Notes: generated by a model not told the origin, from the sequence alone. Shown: positions 33,090 to 45,200, counted from the first letter of the stretch. The stretch: 64,000 nt of DNA from Symsagittifera roscoffensis (GCF_963678635.1 NC_087068.1:17735872-17799871); one strand, 5' to 3'. Numbers and translations are program-made.

Positions 33090-34025
33090 AGAGAGAACAA
33101 AGGTGGAGTTGGAATCGATACTGGGAAGGAAGTTCATGGGATACGTGAGTGGGAACTTGAGTGACTTTGAAAGACAGAAACAGAGAGGATTACAATACAG
33201 TAGACGAGAATGATGAAGTCCACCGACTGATGATGGAAGTGGAACCATTACTGGAAGCTTCGGGAAAGCGTAATTGGAGGAGCATCATGTTGACACACCT
33301 GGTGGTATCCCGAGCGTAGTAATCTGGTGTTGATCTGGGACTCTGGAGAGCTGCTCTCCATGGGTTTACCAGACTCATCACGGCCCATAACAATAGTGAT
33401 AGTGGGAGTTAGGATGGCGATACGATGGCTGGAGGCTCATGTGAGAGAAAACAATAGACAGGAGGCACCAACGAGAGAACAGTTGCAGAAATTGGATTGT
33501 CTAAAAGATTTGGATCTTTTTGAGACAACGTGCATGATTCTAAACATTCCGATGGAAATGAAAAAGATATAGGCAAGAAGACGATTGATGCCATGGTTCA
33601 GAGCTAACATGACTGCATGGTTGTACGAGTATGCGAAAAAGCATATGTCGAAGCACGGCAGGGTGTACAGTGAATATCAGCTGGACATTGGAGCAGGAGC
33701 TTTCAAGCGAGCTCTCGTGACTCATCGGAATGCAGTGACCACCGCCGTGAAAAGAATTTCCAGGACGAGTGAGCGTAGTGGAAATGAGAAGAAAGAGATG
33801 CTGAAAGAGTATTTGGAGAGAAACGTGACGTTGTGTCTCCACAACAGCTTCTGCAGGAACAGAGAGTCTAACGTTGATCCTCTACCTTGTTGCAAACAGA
33901 GGGTAGAAGAGCAGAAGTGTTGGAGGACTGCTTCCAACAGCGTCAGAATAGCTAACGATGTGTTGCAAGACACAGAAACTGAAAGTGCAGAGTCAGTGTC
34001 ACAGGAGGAGGAGATGGAACATTGA
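33090..34025 (+). pseudogene. A2 accessory protein 7 C-terminal region
   Basis: Open stretches at 33,327-33,572 and 33,585-34,025 match element C 54,271-55,391. Shared blocks are ITIVIVGVRMAIRWLE, LDLFETTCMILNIPMEM, PWFRANMTAWLYEYAKKHM, FKRALVTHRNAVTT and LCLHNSFCRNRES. The THRNA-TT and LHNSFC-NRES blocks are nearly the same in the two families, so this end was under constraint. The function is unknown. Confidence 0.6.
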
Positions 34026-34863
34026 CAAATGGTCGAGAGAACAAGATATAAAAAGAAAAGAAAACTAGAAGAATTTAGAAGTCTTAGAACTTCTAAACGA
34101 CGAAAAGAAGGGAAACAAAGGAGTGACGAAGAGGAAGAAGTAAAAACTCAAAATTGTTTTATGTATGTGGAAAAAACTCAAGTGAGAAACCAAGCAACCA
34201 AGTTGTAATTGGAAACTGAAACATTTAGTTGAGTTTTGAACATTAAAGAATTTGTTGCATTTATAAATTTGCTTTTTGATTTTAGTTAGTGGCTTTAGAG
34301 ACACTTACTATTTATTTAGAGAGGCTTGAGTAAAGAGTATATTTGAATATTCCAGCCTGCATGACTGTTTTTAATCTTCTAGGAGAACTGATCACTTTGT
34401 GGTGACATGAAAGACTTGGGTAATCTCTTGAAGAGGGAGATTGTTTCATTGTTCTTTCTAACCACAGAGTTACTTAGTTTTAATATTCAGGACAAAAACA
34501 AGCAAGACTTCCGAAGGGAAGAAGCATAGTAGGATAATTTTAACTTGTTGGTTGGCAGGACTGTCCTGCAAACCAACATCTTTTAAAAATCTAGGAGAAA
34601 AAGTTTCAAATCAGGACATTGACATTGGAAGTCAGAAAAGATATTTTTATCTTGGGTCATATCCTCAATGTGCAGATTAGTGAAGAAATTGGAAGGCTAT
34701 AGTGACGTAGTATGATGCCATTTTTATTCTGCAGTGAGTCAGTCGATGTGACGTAGATAAAAGTAATTTCGTGCATTTTGTAAATTCTGTTCGACGACAC
34801 TGTACCAATTTTACGAACATTGCGAGATTCAATGGGGACATTGACCGGACTGTCCGGGGAGTA
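34026..34863 (+). other. A2 3' untranslated region and putative polypurine tract
   Basis: Noncoding, AT-rich. It ends in TGTCCGGGGAGTA (34,851-34,863) immediately before the LTR that begins TGTGACATTC. Element C has GTCCGGGGAGTA in the same place, so this is the likely plus-strand priming site. I see no gene in it. Confidence 0.7.
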
Positions 34864-35088
34864 TGTGACATTCGACCAGAATGGATGAAAATGCAGATGC
34901 AGCAATTTCGAGTTTTTAGCAGCGAACCTTCCGAATTGGCGGTTTTGAAGGAATAAGAGCGTTATTCGGACGATTGAACAAAACGTGAAGGCTGAAGGAT
35001 TCGGAAGTTCCTAAATTTTAAAAAGTTCGAATTGATGACGTAATAATTCTAAGAAACGTCAAAAACGACCATTTTGGCAGTAAAACCG
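34864..35088 (+). repeat. A2 3' LTR, part 1 of 3
   Basis: The sequence starts TGTGACATTCGACC and aligns with 59,696-59,920, the 5' LTR of A3. It is cut at 35,088 by insertion of element C. Confidence 0.9.
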
Positions 35089-35969
35089 TGCGCCAGTCGG
35101 TCATATCTGGAAGTTTGACCTTGAGGAACACAAAAATACGTGGTTTTGGAATGAAGTTTTATTTTTCAAAAATTCGAATGGAGCCTGTCATGCTCAGTTT
35201 TCTCGCGACAACTGAAAACGTAAAATAAAAAAAGAGAACGACCGAATTGACAATTGCGGGAAAGTGAAAGAAAAACAGCGAGAAATTGCCAATCGCAATT
35301 TCCAAGACAATAATAAAAACCACGAGAGTAGAGCTGTCCTATCTTGATATAGGAGACAGTGATTACAAAAGAAGATCAGAATCTAGCTGAACCAGAGTGA
35401 GCCTTCGGTGGAAAGGTGGACAACCTAAGTGTCCCAATGGTTCAGAACCAAAACTCCATTCTCGAGATAAAACTTGTTCGATTAGAACTTATTGAATCAA
35501 ACTTAATTCCCCGATCATTCTCAAGTTGCTTACTAATTTAGTTACCTCTAGTTCTCGAATGTGCTGCTATGTAAGTACCTAATTTAATTTTCCCGAGTGT
35601 GTTTTATGATTGTTATGTTGAGGTAAGGCGAGTTTTAGGTTGATCCATCTGAAATGGATCAAAAGTCCACTGTCTAATAAAAAGTAACTTAACGGATTGT
35701 TCCGACCCTGTTTTTAACGGCCTTCGTGTATTTTGGGTATCTCGAGACCTAAGTATGGGGAAGTTCTTATTATCTAGAGTGGGGGGATGTTTTGGTAGTG
35801 GCCTTTAAGCTGTAACGGGTTCTAGTCTAATGTCGCAAGCGAACCGAATTGGCTACGACCGTTTTGAGGTAGAAAAATACAAGAGATAGTGTCCCTGACT
35901 CTTGAGCCAATGGTTATAGGGCCTATTTTTCTTAAGCCTCATATGTGACCGAAGTAGGCGACTGTTACA
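35089..35969 (+). repeat. Element C 5' LTR
   Basis: 881 bp, beginning TGCGCCAGTCGG and ending CTGTTACA. It contains a perfect 9-bp-stem hairpin (35,640-35,662, TTGATCCAT and its complement with a 5-base loop) followed by AATAAA at 35,676. Confidence 0.92.
35640..35681 (+). promoter_or_regulatory. LTR hairpin and polyadenylation signal candidate
   Basis: A 9-bp perfect stem with a CTGAA loop lies 13 bp upstream of AATAAA. The same arrangement is kept in the 3' LTR (56,491-56,513 and 56,527-56,532). A TATATAAG box at 56,420 in the 3' LTR lies about 100 bp upstream, which fits a short R region between promoter and poly(A) signal. Confidence 0.5.
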
Positions 35970-35980
35970 TAGTGTTTTTA

Positions 35981-35995
35981 TGGCGCTCCTGGGTG
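35981..35995 (+). promoter_or_regulatory. Element C primer-binding-site candidate
   Basis: TGGCGCTCCTGGGTG starts 11 bp after the 5' LTR end, where the complement of a tRNA 3' end (beginning TGG) is expected. The same 15 bases follow the A3 LTR at 60,635. I cannot name the tRNA. Confidence 0.6.
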
Positions 35996-36186
35996 TTTTT
36001 ACGACATCCTGACTACGGAGTCGAACCCAATTGACACAGCTCCGGGCTGCATTCCCATTCTAGAGTACCGGTGGTACGGTTCAGCGGGAACGTGTAAACC
36101 GTCCGGTTGCACGATGATAGCTTTTTAAGAAAACTTGAGAAAACTTCCTGGTACGCTCTCCGGACGAGGCTTAGCTAACCGAGTAA

Positions 36187-36198
36187 GGGGGGGGGGGG
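36187..36198 (+). repeat. G12 homopolymer in C leader
   Basis: Twelve G residues in a row. Further G runs of 5-6 occur in the leader at about 36,845-36,885 and 39,905-39,945. Confidence 0.9.
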
Positions 36199-36466
36199 TA
36201 ACTAGGGGGACAAAAACACGAGCAAAAAGACAAAAAGCGAAACAAAAACAAGAAAAAAGTATAGAAAAAGGAACAAAAACCATAAAACAAAAAGATACCA
36301 GATTAGTTGGATCAAACCTTTATATTAATTAAAAAGTATACCCATACTGTTTTATAAGACCGATCGTTTCGATCAATCTAGCAATCTGAACCAGTGACTT
36401 CAATTAGGTGCCCAAGTGGGGGGCGTTGTTAAGGGTTTTCAGATAGCTTGCAACCTAGACGGACTA

Positions 36467-36604
36467 CTAGGAGACTTGACTGGAAGAGGTGACCGGCCGA
36501 GTGGGAAAGTAGTTCACAAGGACTGAGCTGAACCGCTAGGAGACTTGACTGGAAGAGGTGACCAGCCAAGTGGGAAGGAGGTGCTGGTGTCAAGTGCAGT
36601 GCAC
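36467..36604 (+). repeat. 69-bp tandem repeat, two copies
   Basis: Copies beginning CTAGGAGACTTGACTGG start at 36,467 and 36,536. Confidence 0.9.
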
Positions 36605-37493
36605 GTCAAGGGGACAACCAGCACGGGATCGCAACAACAAGAGGAGGACGCACAGGGGTGTTCCCAAGTTGGATAAACGGTTATCGTTAAAATCCACATT
36701 ACATTATAGGAAATAAGTGTAAAATTGGATTAGCGGAGCCCCATTGTTTTGAGGAAGTTTTTACACAAGCAGGCCTGGAAACAGGTCTACGGTTTTCTCT
36801 CGAGAGGTTTAGCACCCGACGCTTAAGGGATTTTTTCGGCTTAAGAGGGGGGCTAAAGAGGGGGGAGGTTAGAAGGGGGCTGGTTAGGTTAAAGGTTGGC
36901 GGTTGTAAATTGTAAAAAGGGGGGACAAATTAGAGTAACTAATTGTTCGGCATCGTCAATTTAGTTACATTAGATACTTACACGCGTTGGTTATAAGAGG
37001 CGGACATCCAAATTTAACATCGAGTTAAGGTAGGTACCCTGGTCGGATCGGTAGGGGGGAACGGACCTAGACAGTTTTTGTGATACCCCATAAGATCGCT
37101 AGCAGGGGGGAGGAAAACGCGTGGCAATCGGATACCAGACATTTTTTCGGACAAAGGTTGACATCAGTCAGCTTTGAATTTTAGGTGGGTTCATCTCTCT
37201 GTTTTCATAATTTTTCCTGTTTAAATTTTTACGTTTTGTGAAAATTTATTGTTGGTATGTGAACCAGCAGGTGAACACAAGATACCTGCGAAGAAGTTGG
37301 GGTTTCAAATAGCCTGAAACAACGAGAGGGAGATAAATACAGGGGGGTCAGTATTTGGATTTTGGCCCTTAAGATAGGGATTTCGGGAAAATTTTTACTA
37401 GAGCTCAAGTGGTGGTACACGGTACAGTGGTTCTAAAAAGTCCCCACAACGAAGAAGAAGAGATCCTACTATCCAGACACTTAGTTACAAGTC

Positions 37494-38695
37494 TTGGGTC
37501 AGTACCGAAGAAGTCTTGGGACATTGCAGTCTGGGGACGGTCTTGGAGCAGTACAGTCTTGGGACAGTCTGGGGACAGTGCAGTCTTGGGACAGTCTTAG
37601 GACGGTGCAGTCTTGGGACAGTCTTGGGCCAGAGCAGTCTTTGTACGACACAGTCTTGGGACACTGGTCTGGGGACAGTAGTCTTGAAACCGCAGTCTTG
37701 GGATAGTGGTCTTGGGACAGTGGTCTTGGGACAGTGGCCTTGGGACAGTGGTCTTGGGACAGTGGTCTTGGGACACTGGTCTTGGGACAGTGGTCTTGGG
37801 ACAGTGGTCTTGGGACAGTCGTCTTGGGACAGTGGTCTTGGGACAGTGGCCTTGGGACACTTGTCTTGGGACAGTGGTCTTGGGACAGTGGGCTTGGGAC
37901 GGTGCAGACTTGGGACAGTCTTGGGCCAGAGCAGTCTTGGTACGACACAGTCTTGGGACAGTCTGGGGACAGTGCTGTCTTGGGACAGTCTTGGGACGGT
38001 GCAGTCTTGGGACATTCTTGGGCCAGAGCAGTCTTGGTACGACACAGTCTTGGGACACTGATGTGGGGACAGTAGTCTTGAAATAGCAGTATTGGGACAG
38101 TGGTCTTGTGACAGTGGTCTTGGGACAGTGGTCTTGGGACAGTGGTCTTAGGACAGTGGTCTTGGGACAGTGGTCTTGGGACACTGGTCTTGGGACAGTG
38201 GTCTTGGGACAGTGGTCTTAGAACAGCAGTCTTGGGACAGTGGTCTTGGGACAGTGGTCTTGGGACAGTGGTCTTGGGACAGTGGTCTTGGGACAGTGGT
38301 CTTGGGACACTGGTTTTGGGACAGTGGTCTTGGGACAGTGGTCTTGGGACAGTGGTCTTGAGGCAGTGGTCTTGGGACAGTGGTCTTGGGACACTGGTCT
38401 TGGGACAGTGGTCTTGGGACAGTGGTCTTGAGACAGTGGTCTTGGGACAGTGGTCTTGGGACAGTGGTCTTGGGACAGTGGTCTTGGGACACTGGTCTTG
38501 GGACAGTAGTCTTGGGACAGTAGTCTTGGGACAACAGTCTTGGGACAGTAGTCTTGGGACAGTAGTCTTAGGGCAAGGGTGTTGGGACAGTAGTCTTGGG
38601 ACAGTGGTCTTGGGACACTAGTCTTGAGACAGTAGTCTTGGGACAGTCGTCTTAGGGCAAGCGTCTTGGGACAGTGGTCTTGGGACACTAACAAG
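37494..38695 (+). repeat. 14-bp minisatellite, unit 1
   Basis: About 80 copies of CTTGGGACAGTGGT and close variants (ACTGGT, AGTAGT, CAGTC). The period is 14, so every frame on both strands stays largely open and gives artefactual repeat peptides. Confidence 0.95.
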
Positions 38696-39034
38696 AAGTA
38701 CTGGGACAGCACTGAATAGTCTTGAGACAGTAGAGAGGAAGTCTTGGAACAGTATAAAGAAGGGGGTGACGGTACTAAAGAGTACTAAGACAGGTTGAAG
38801 TAACCAATCGCAAAATTAAATTTTCTGACTAGTCCTAAAGATCCGGTACTGTGGGGATCAAGAACATATAGAATTTTCAAAAAAGCTTAGGAAACGTTGT
38901 TTTTATTAAATTGTGATACTCGTTTTATTAATTTTGTCAAAAGAGAATTTAACTTTAGAGTAGAATATTGTATAGAGTAATACTGTAAATAGGAACAATT
39001 GTAAATAAAAATAAGGAGGCGGAGCAGGGTACCG

Positions 39035-39325
39035 GTGGCTGAAAATAGATCTACTGAATCAAGGACAAAATATAACTCGTCGCTACGTAAAACGACATCA
39101 ATGGGCCCAAAGATAACAAAGAAGAACTTTTCAGTTAGCATGGTCAACACAAGGAGTAATACAGAGAACAGAACAAAAGAGGGCACAAAAGGGAAACAAG
39201 CGGAACCCGCCATCGAGATTGAACTAGAAACACCCGACCAAAGTGTGGATGAGGTGGAAAAGAAGACGACGAATGAAAGTGACTTTGATACCAGATTAGT
39301 TGGATCAAACCTTTATTTTAATTAA
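39035..39325 (+). pseudogene. Duplicated 5' end of C gag at the end of leader unit 1
   Basis: It encodes the same first residues as the true gag at 42,239 (MGPKITKKNFSVSMVNTRSN to DEVEKKTT) and then runs into leader unit 2. It is a by-product of the 3-kb tandem duplication and is not expected to make a functional gag. Confidence 0.85.
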
Positions 39326-39459
39326 ATAGTATACCCATACTGTTTTATAAGACTGATCGTTTCGATCAATCTAGCAATATAAACCAGTGACTTCAATAAG
39401 GTGCCCAAGTGGGGGGCGTTGTTAAGGATTTTCAGATAGCTTGCAACCTAGACGGACTA

Positions 39460-39666
39460 CTAGGAGACTTGACTGGAAGAGGTGACCGGCCGAGTAGGAA
39501 AGTAGTTCACAAGGACAGAGCTGGACCACTAGGAGACTTGACTGGAAGAGGTGACCAACCGAGTGGGAAAGTGGTTCACAAGGACTGAGCTGAACCGCTA
39601 GGAGACTTGACTGGAAGAGGTGACCAGCCAAGTGGGAAGGAGGTGCTGGTGTCAAGTGCAGTGCAC
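39460..39666 (+). repeat. 69-bp tandem repeat, three copies
   Basis: Copies start at 39,460, 39,529 and 39,598. Leader unit 1 has two copies. Confidence 0.9.
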
Positions 39667-40552
39667 CTCAAGGGGACGACCAGCACGGGATCGCAACAAC
39701 AAGAGGAGGACGCACAGGGGTGTTCTCAAGTTGGATAAACGGGTATCGTTAAAATCCACATTACATTATAGGAAATAAGTGTAAAATTGGATAAGCGGAG
39801 CCCCATTGTTTTGAGGAAGTTTTTAGACAAGCAGGCCTGGAAACAGGTCTACGGTTTTCTCTCGAGAGGTTTAGCACCCGACGCTTAAGGGATTTTTTCG
39901 GCTTAAGAGTGGGGCTAAAGAGGGGGGAGGTTAGAAGGGGGGCTGGTTAGGTTACAGGTTGGCGGTTGTAAATTGTAAAAAGGGGGGACAAATTAAAGTA
40001 ACTAATTGTTCGGCATCGTCGATTTAGTTACATTAGATACTTACACGCGTTGGTTATAAGAAGCGGATATCCAAATTTAACATCGAGCTAAGGTAGGTAC
40101 CCTGGTCGGATCGGTAGGGGGGAACAGACATAGACAGTTTTTGTGATACCCCATAAGATCGCTAGCAGGGGGGAGGAAAACGCGTGGTAATCGGGTACCA
40201 GACATTTTTTCGGACAAAGGTTGACATCAGTCAGCTTTGAATTTTAGGTGGATTCATCTCTCTGTTTTCATAATTTTTCTGTTTAAATTTTTACGTTTTG
40301 TGAAAATTTGTTGTTGGTATTTGAACGAGCAAGTGATCACAAGATACCTGCGAAGAAGTTGGGGTTTCAAATAGCCTCAAACAACGAGAGGGAGATAAAT
40401 ACAGGGGGGTCAGTATTTGGGTTTTGGCCCTTAAGATAGGGATTTTGGGAAAATTTTTACTAGAGCTCAAGTGGTGGTACACGGTACAGTGGTTCTAAAA
40501 AGTCCCCACAACGAAGAAGAAGAGATCCTACTATCCAGACACTTAGTTACAA

Positions 40553-41893
40553 GTCTTGGGTCAGTACCGAAGGAGTCTTGGGACATTGCAGTCTGGGGAC
40601 GGTCTTGGAGCAGTACAGTCTTGGGACAGTCTGGGGACAGTGCAGTCTTGGGACAGTGCAGTCTTGGGACAGTGCAGTCTTGGGACATTCTTGGGACGGT
40701 GCAGTCTTGGGACAGTCTTGGGCCAGAGCAGTCTTGGTACGACACAGTCTTGGGACACTGGTCTGGGGACAGTAGTCTTGAAACAGCAGTCTTGGGACAG
40801 TGGTCTTGGGACAGTGGTCTTGGGACAGTGGTCTTGGGACAGTGGTCTTGGGACAGTGGTCTTGGGACAGTGGTCTTCGGACAGTGGTCTTGGGACACTG
40901 GTCTTGGGACAGTGGTCTTGGGACAGTGGTTTTGGGACAGTGGTCTTGGGACAGTGGTCTTGGGACAGTGGTCTTGGGACAGTGGTCTTGGGACAGTGGT
41001 CTTGGGACACTGGTCTTGGGACAGTAGTCTTGGGACAGTGGTCTTGGGACAGTGGTCTTGGGACAGTGGTCTTGGGACACTGGTCTTGGGACAGTAGTCA
41101 TGGGACAGTGGTCTTGGGACAGTGGTCTTGGGACAGTGGTCTTGGGACAGTGGTCTTCGGACAGTGGTCTTGGGACACTGGTCTTGGGACAGTGGTCTTG
41201 GGACAGTGGTTTTGGGACAGTGGTCTTGGGACAGTGGTCTTGGGACAGTGGTCTTGGGACAGTGGTCTTGGGACAGTGGTCTTGGGACACTGGTCTTGGG
41301 ACAGTAGTCTTGGGACAGTAGTCTTGGGACAACAGTCTTGGGACAGTAGTCTTGGGACAGTAGTCTTGGGACAGTAGTCTTATGGCAAGGGTCTTGGGAC
41401 ACTAGTCTTGAGACAGTAGTCTTGGGACAGTCGTCTTAGGGCATGCGTCTTGGGACAGTGGTCTTGGGACACTGGTCTTGGGACAGTGGTCTTGGGACAG
41501 TGGTTTTGGGACAGTGGTCTTGGGACAGTGGTCTTGGGACAGTGGTCTTGGGACAGTGGTCTTGGGACAGTGGTCTTGGGACACTGGTCTTGGGACAGTA
41601 GTCTTGGGACAGTAGTCTTGGGACAACAGTCTTGGGACAGTAGTCTTGGGACAGTAGTCTTGGGACAGTAGTCTTATGGCAAGGGTCTTGGGACACTAGT
41701 CTTGAGACAGTAGTCTTGGGACAGTAGTCTTGGGACAACAGTCTTGGGACAGTAGTCTTGGGACAGTAGTCTTAGGGCAAGGATCTAGGGACAGTAGTCT
41801 TGGGACAGTGGTCTTGGGACACTAGTCTTGAGACAGTAGTCTTGGGACAGTCGTCTTAGGGCAAGCGTCTTGGGACAGTGGTCTTGGGACACT
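40553..41893 (+). repeat. 14-bp minisatellite, unit 2
   Basis: About 95 copies of the same 14-bp unit, with higher-order blocks of several units repeated (for example 40,860-41,000 and 41,155-41,300), which indicates expansion by block copying. Confidence 0.95.
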
Positions 41894-42238
41894 AACAAGA
41901 AGTAATGGGACAGCACTGAATAGTCTTGGGACAGTAGAGAGGAAGTCTTGGAACAGTATAAAGAAGGGGGTGACGGTACTAAAGAGTACTAAGACAGGTT
42001 GAAGTAACCAATCGCAAAATTAAATTTTCTGACTAGTCCTAAAGATCCGGTACTGTGGGGATCAAGAACATATAGAATTTTCAAAAAAGCTTAGGAAACG
42101 TTGTTTTTATTAAATTGTGATACTCGTTTTATTAATTTTGTCAAAAGAGAATTTAACTTTAGAGTAGAATATTGTATAGAGTAATACTGTAAATAGGAAC
42201 AATTGTAAATAAAAATAAGGAGGCGGAGCAGGGTACCG

Positions 42239-45200
42239 GTGGCTGAAAATAGATCTACTGAATCAAGGACAAAATATAACTCGTCGCTACGTAAAACGAC
42301 ATCAATGGGCCCAAAGATAACAAAGAAAAACTTTTCAGTTAGCATGGTCAACACAAGGAGTAATACAGAGAACAGAACAAAAGAGGGCACAGAAGGGAAA
42401 CAAGCGGAACCCGCCATCGAGATTGACCTAGAAACACCAGACCAAAGTGTGGATGAGGTGGAAAAGAAGACGACGGAGTCAACACCGATGCCGACTGCAG
42501 AAGAACCAAATCCAAAGTCCATGGAGTTCTCACCGATAGACAATGTGGAAGACACAACAGGCAACACGCCAGAAACGGTGAAGGACGAGTCTCAAGCAAA
42601 AAGAACGTCTTTTACTGAAAGATTGGCGATAATGGTCGGGATGAAGTCGGGAGACGCAGCAGCGGAAGAACCGGAAGCCGAGAAAGGCAAAACATTCGGA
42701 ACAGTTTCCACGAAAACGGCAGACACCGACCAAAACGAAGACCAGATTAGACCAGGAACCGCAGCCAACAACAGGGCAGCAGCTGACCATGAAACAACTA
42801 CTCTTGAGCTAGGCGATTTGATGGCAAAGCTAGATCAGATCGACAAGAAACTGAAGCACAGAGAGGAGGATAGAGATGTGATAAGGAAAGAATTAAGAAA
42901 CAACAAACATGAGTACCTGGACAGTTATTTCAATCTAGCGAAAGCGACAGAGGAAAGGCTTCAGCAGATGTCGGACAAGGTAGATACCACTGATGGAGAT
43001 CGAGACAAGAACATCAAAAAAGACATGCAAGAAATGAAGCAACGATATGACGCAGTGAACAGCCAGTTGGGAAGTTTGGAAACGAGAATGGATACGATGA
43101 GTAGGGACCAGGCTGAGAGTTCATGTGCAATACAGGCAAAATTAGATGCCATTTTGAGGAACTCAACGTCACAGGACAGGCCAGCAGCTGAGCGAACGCA
43201 AGGCAATAGAGTTGACTTCGTGGAACCACAACGGAACAAACGGCAGTCAACACCGTTACCATTACCCCGGGATGACGCGAGTACAGCGCGGGAGGGGGGC
43301 AAAGCGATTATGAAAAGTGGAACAGCAAACACAACGAGTGGTCCAGGGGACTCCACGACTCACAACAACGTGGGACCGGATGTCATGACATGGGCAAGCA
43401 CCTGGGAAATGATGAACAGGACACTAGAAGCCTTCGCCACAAGGAACACCGACTCGAGTGACAGAGGAAGCAATAAATCCAGGAAAACTTTCAAAAAACC
43501 GAAAGAATTCAAGGATGATTCAGATGGATGCATTGACACTTGGGTAGAAGTCATCAGGTTGCACTTGGAACAAGATAACTTGAACGATGAGAGGCAAGCA
43601 TGCACAGCGTTAACAAGGAACTTGGAAGGCACAGCATTGAAATGCGTGGTTGCGAAGAAGGAAGAGGAACGCGACACTGCGGATAAAATCTTCGAGAAAA
43701 TATTAAATCGATTCGGGTCAAGCATGAAGGGTCATCAAGCGATGATGCGATTTGAAAAGAGAAGGCAAAGGGACGATGAATCGATAGACAGGTTCCTAGA
43801 TGATCTTGAGAGCTTGAGACGAAGGAGTGACCCGGAAGAGTCCACCAATAGAAGGAACTTTAGCATCGCCTCAAAGTTCATTGATGGGGTAAAGAGTGAT
43901 GACTTGAGAACAATGTTAGCAACATACTATACATTGTCGAAAGACAGTGCACCGACTCCAGAAGAGATGAGACAGAAGTCAAGAGAGTACATGCTAATGA
44001 AACCCAAACAGTACTCGTATTCAGATAACAGGAATACGCAAGGGGGGAATCAACCAGAAAGGTCGTCATGGTACAAGCCCAGAGATGACATGGACAAACT
44101 TAGATCATGCGCAAACTGCGGGTCAGCTGATCATCACGTGGCGGATTGCACAACATACAAGCAGGGCATGAAGAGTCTGGGGTACGCACCAGATGAGGAG
44201 GACATGAGCCAGATGGAAGAACACGAGTACTATAGTGGCTTAATCATCAAGATAGGTGCACGATTCTTCTTCTGCAATCAGGAAGGGCACTTTAGGATGG
44301 ATTGTCCTTTGTTTTGGGAGGCCCAGAGTCACCCCAAACATAAATTGGCATTAGCGGCGGCGCAGAATCAGCGAAATAGACAAACCGAGTTTGAAGCAAA
44401 AAACTTAGAAGCACCGAGTAGGGAACTGCCAACGAAGACAGTAAAGGCGGTAACGCATGCTAACAATGCGATAGAGGCCACGGCCAAGAACGCCCTAGAG
44501 ATAAATTTTGAGAAAGCGGCGTCAGAGGCGATCAACAAGGTGAAACAGGACCTAGCAACAAAGGAAATAGAAAAACGACTAAAGAAAGAGATCGAAAGAC
44601 AGAAAATGAACGAGGCATTAGGTTGCTCGCAGTCAATACCAGAGGCTGTAGCGGGGTCGACAAAAAGTGGAAACTGCAACACTGTAAAAATGGTGACGGG
44701 GAAGCCATTCGGCATAACGAAGATCGGAGCCAGAATAATGTCAATAATCACCGTGGGCGGCCATGAGGTTACGAGAAACTTGAGCGAACCCAGCGACCAG
44801 ACAATAATGCACATTGATGTGTACGCAGATTACTTGAGTGGTATAAGCCCACAAACTACTTCTAGAGCATTGAGGGCACTACTCACAAGAGGGGGTAGCA
44901 AGTCAGTCCGAGTTGATAACAGGTACACAGAAGCTTATGGTCCGCATGAGGTGATGCTAAATATAGATGGGATCAACATCTATTGGAAAACAATGATAAC
45001 ATGTGATGAAGATCTGGTAGGGCAGATCTACGTAGGAAAAGAAGAGTTGAAAGTGAGATCGATTGGACACTGCGCCATGCTTGAGGAAGATGCAATGCAC
45101 ATCGGGACAGAGGCAGATGTATCAGCACATGTGCTCGACATAAGTGGCAAGAAGACTCAGTTACGTGGGTTACTTGATACGGGAGCGGTCTTGAGTATTA

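Larger units (their letters stand above)
36294..42475 (+). repeat. C leader: tandem duplication of about 3 kb
   Basis: Unit 1 is 36,294-39,286 and unit 2 is 39,287-42,475. Both start GATACCAGATTAGTTGG and end in the first codons of gag. Each holds 69-bp repeats, G-rich tracts and a 14-bp minisatellite. The units differ mainly in the number of minisatellite and 69-bp copies and are otherwise nearly the same, so the duplication is recent relative to the element. Confidence 0.93.

Noticed and set aside
24766-34025. Envelope protein in the accessory region
   Set aside because: No signal peptide, no furin-type site followed by a fusion peptide, and no C-terminal membrane anchor could be seen in the large accessory proteins.
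1-34863. A1 and A2 as one large inverted duplication
   Set aside because: They are head-to-head but differ at about 10 percent of residues and in leader and linker structure, so they are separate copies of one family.
36840-36960. Telomere-like GGGGTTA/GGTTAGG repeats
   Set aside because: Only a few irregular G-rich blocks with intervening unrelated sequence; no regular telomere unit.
37485-41738. Open frames rich in GTVVLGQWSWDSGL and PKTTVPRPLSQDHC
   Set aside because: Products of the 14-bp minisatellite read in all frames; not genes.
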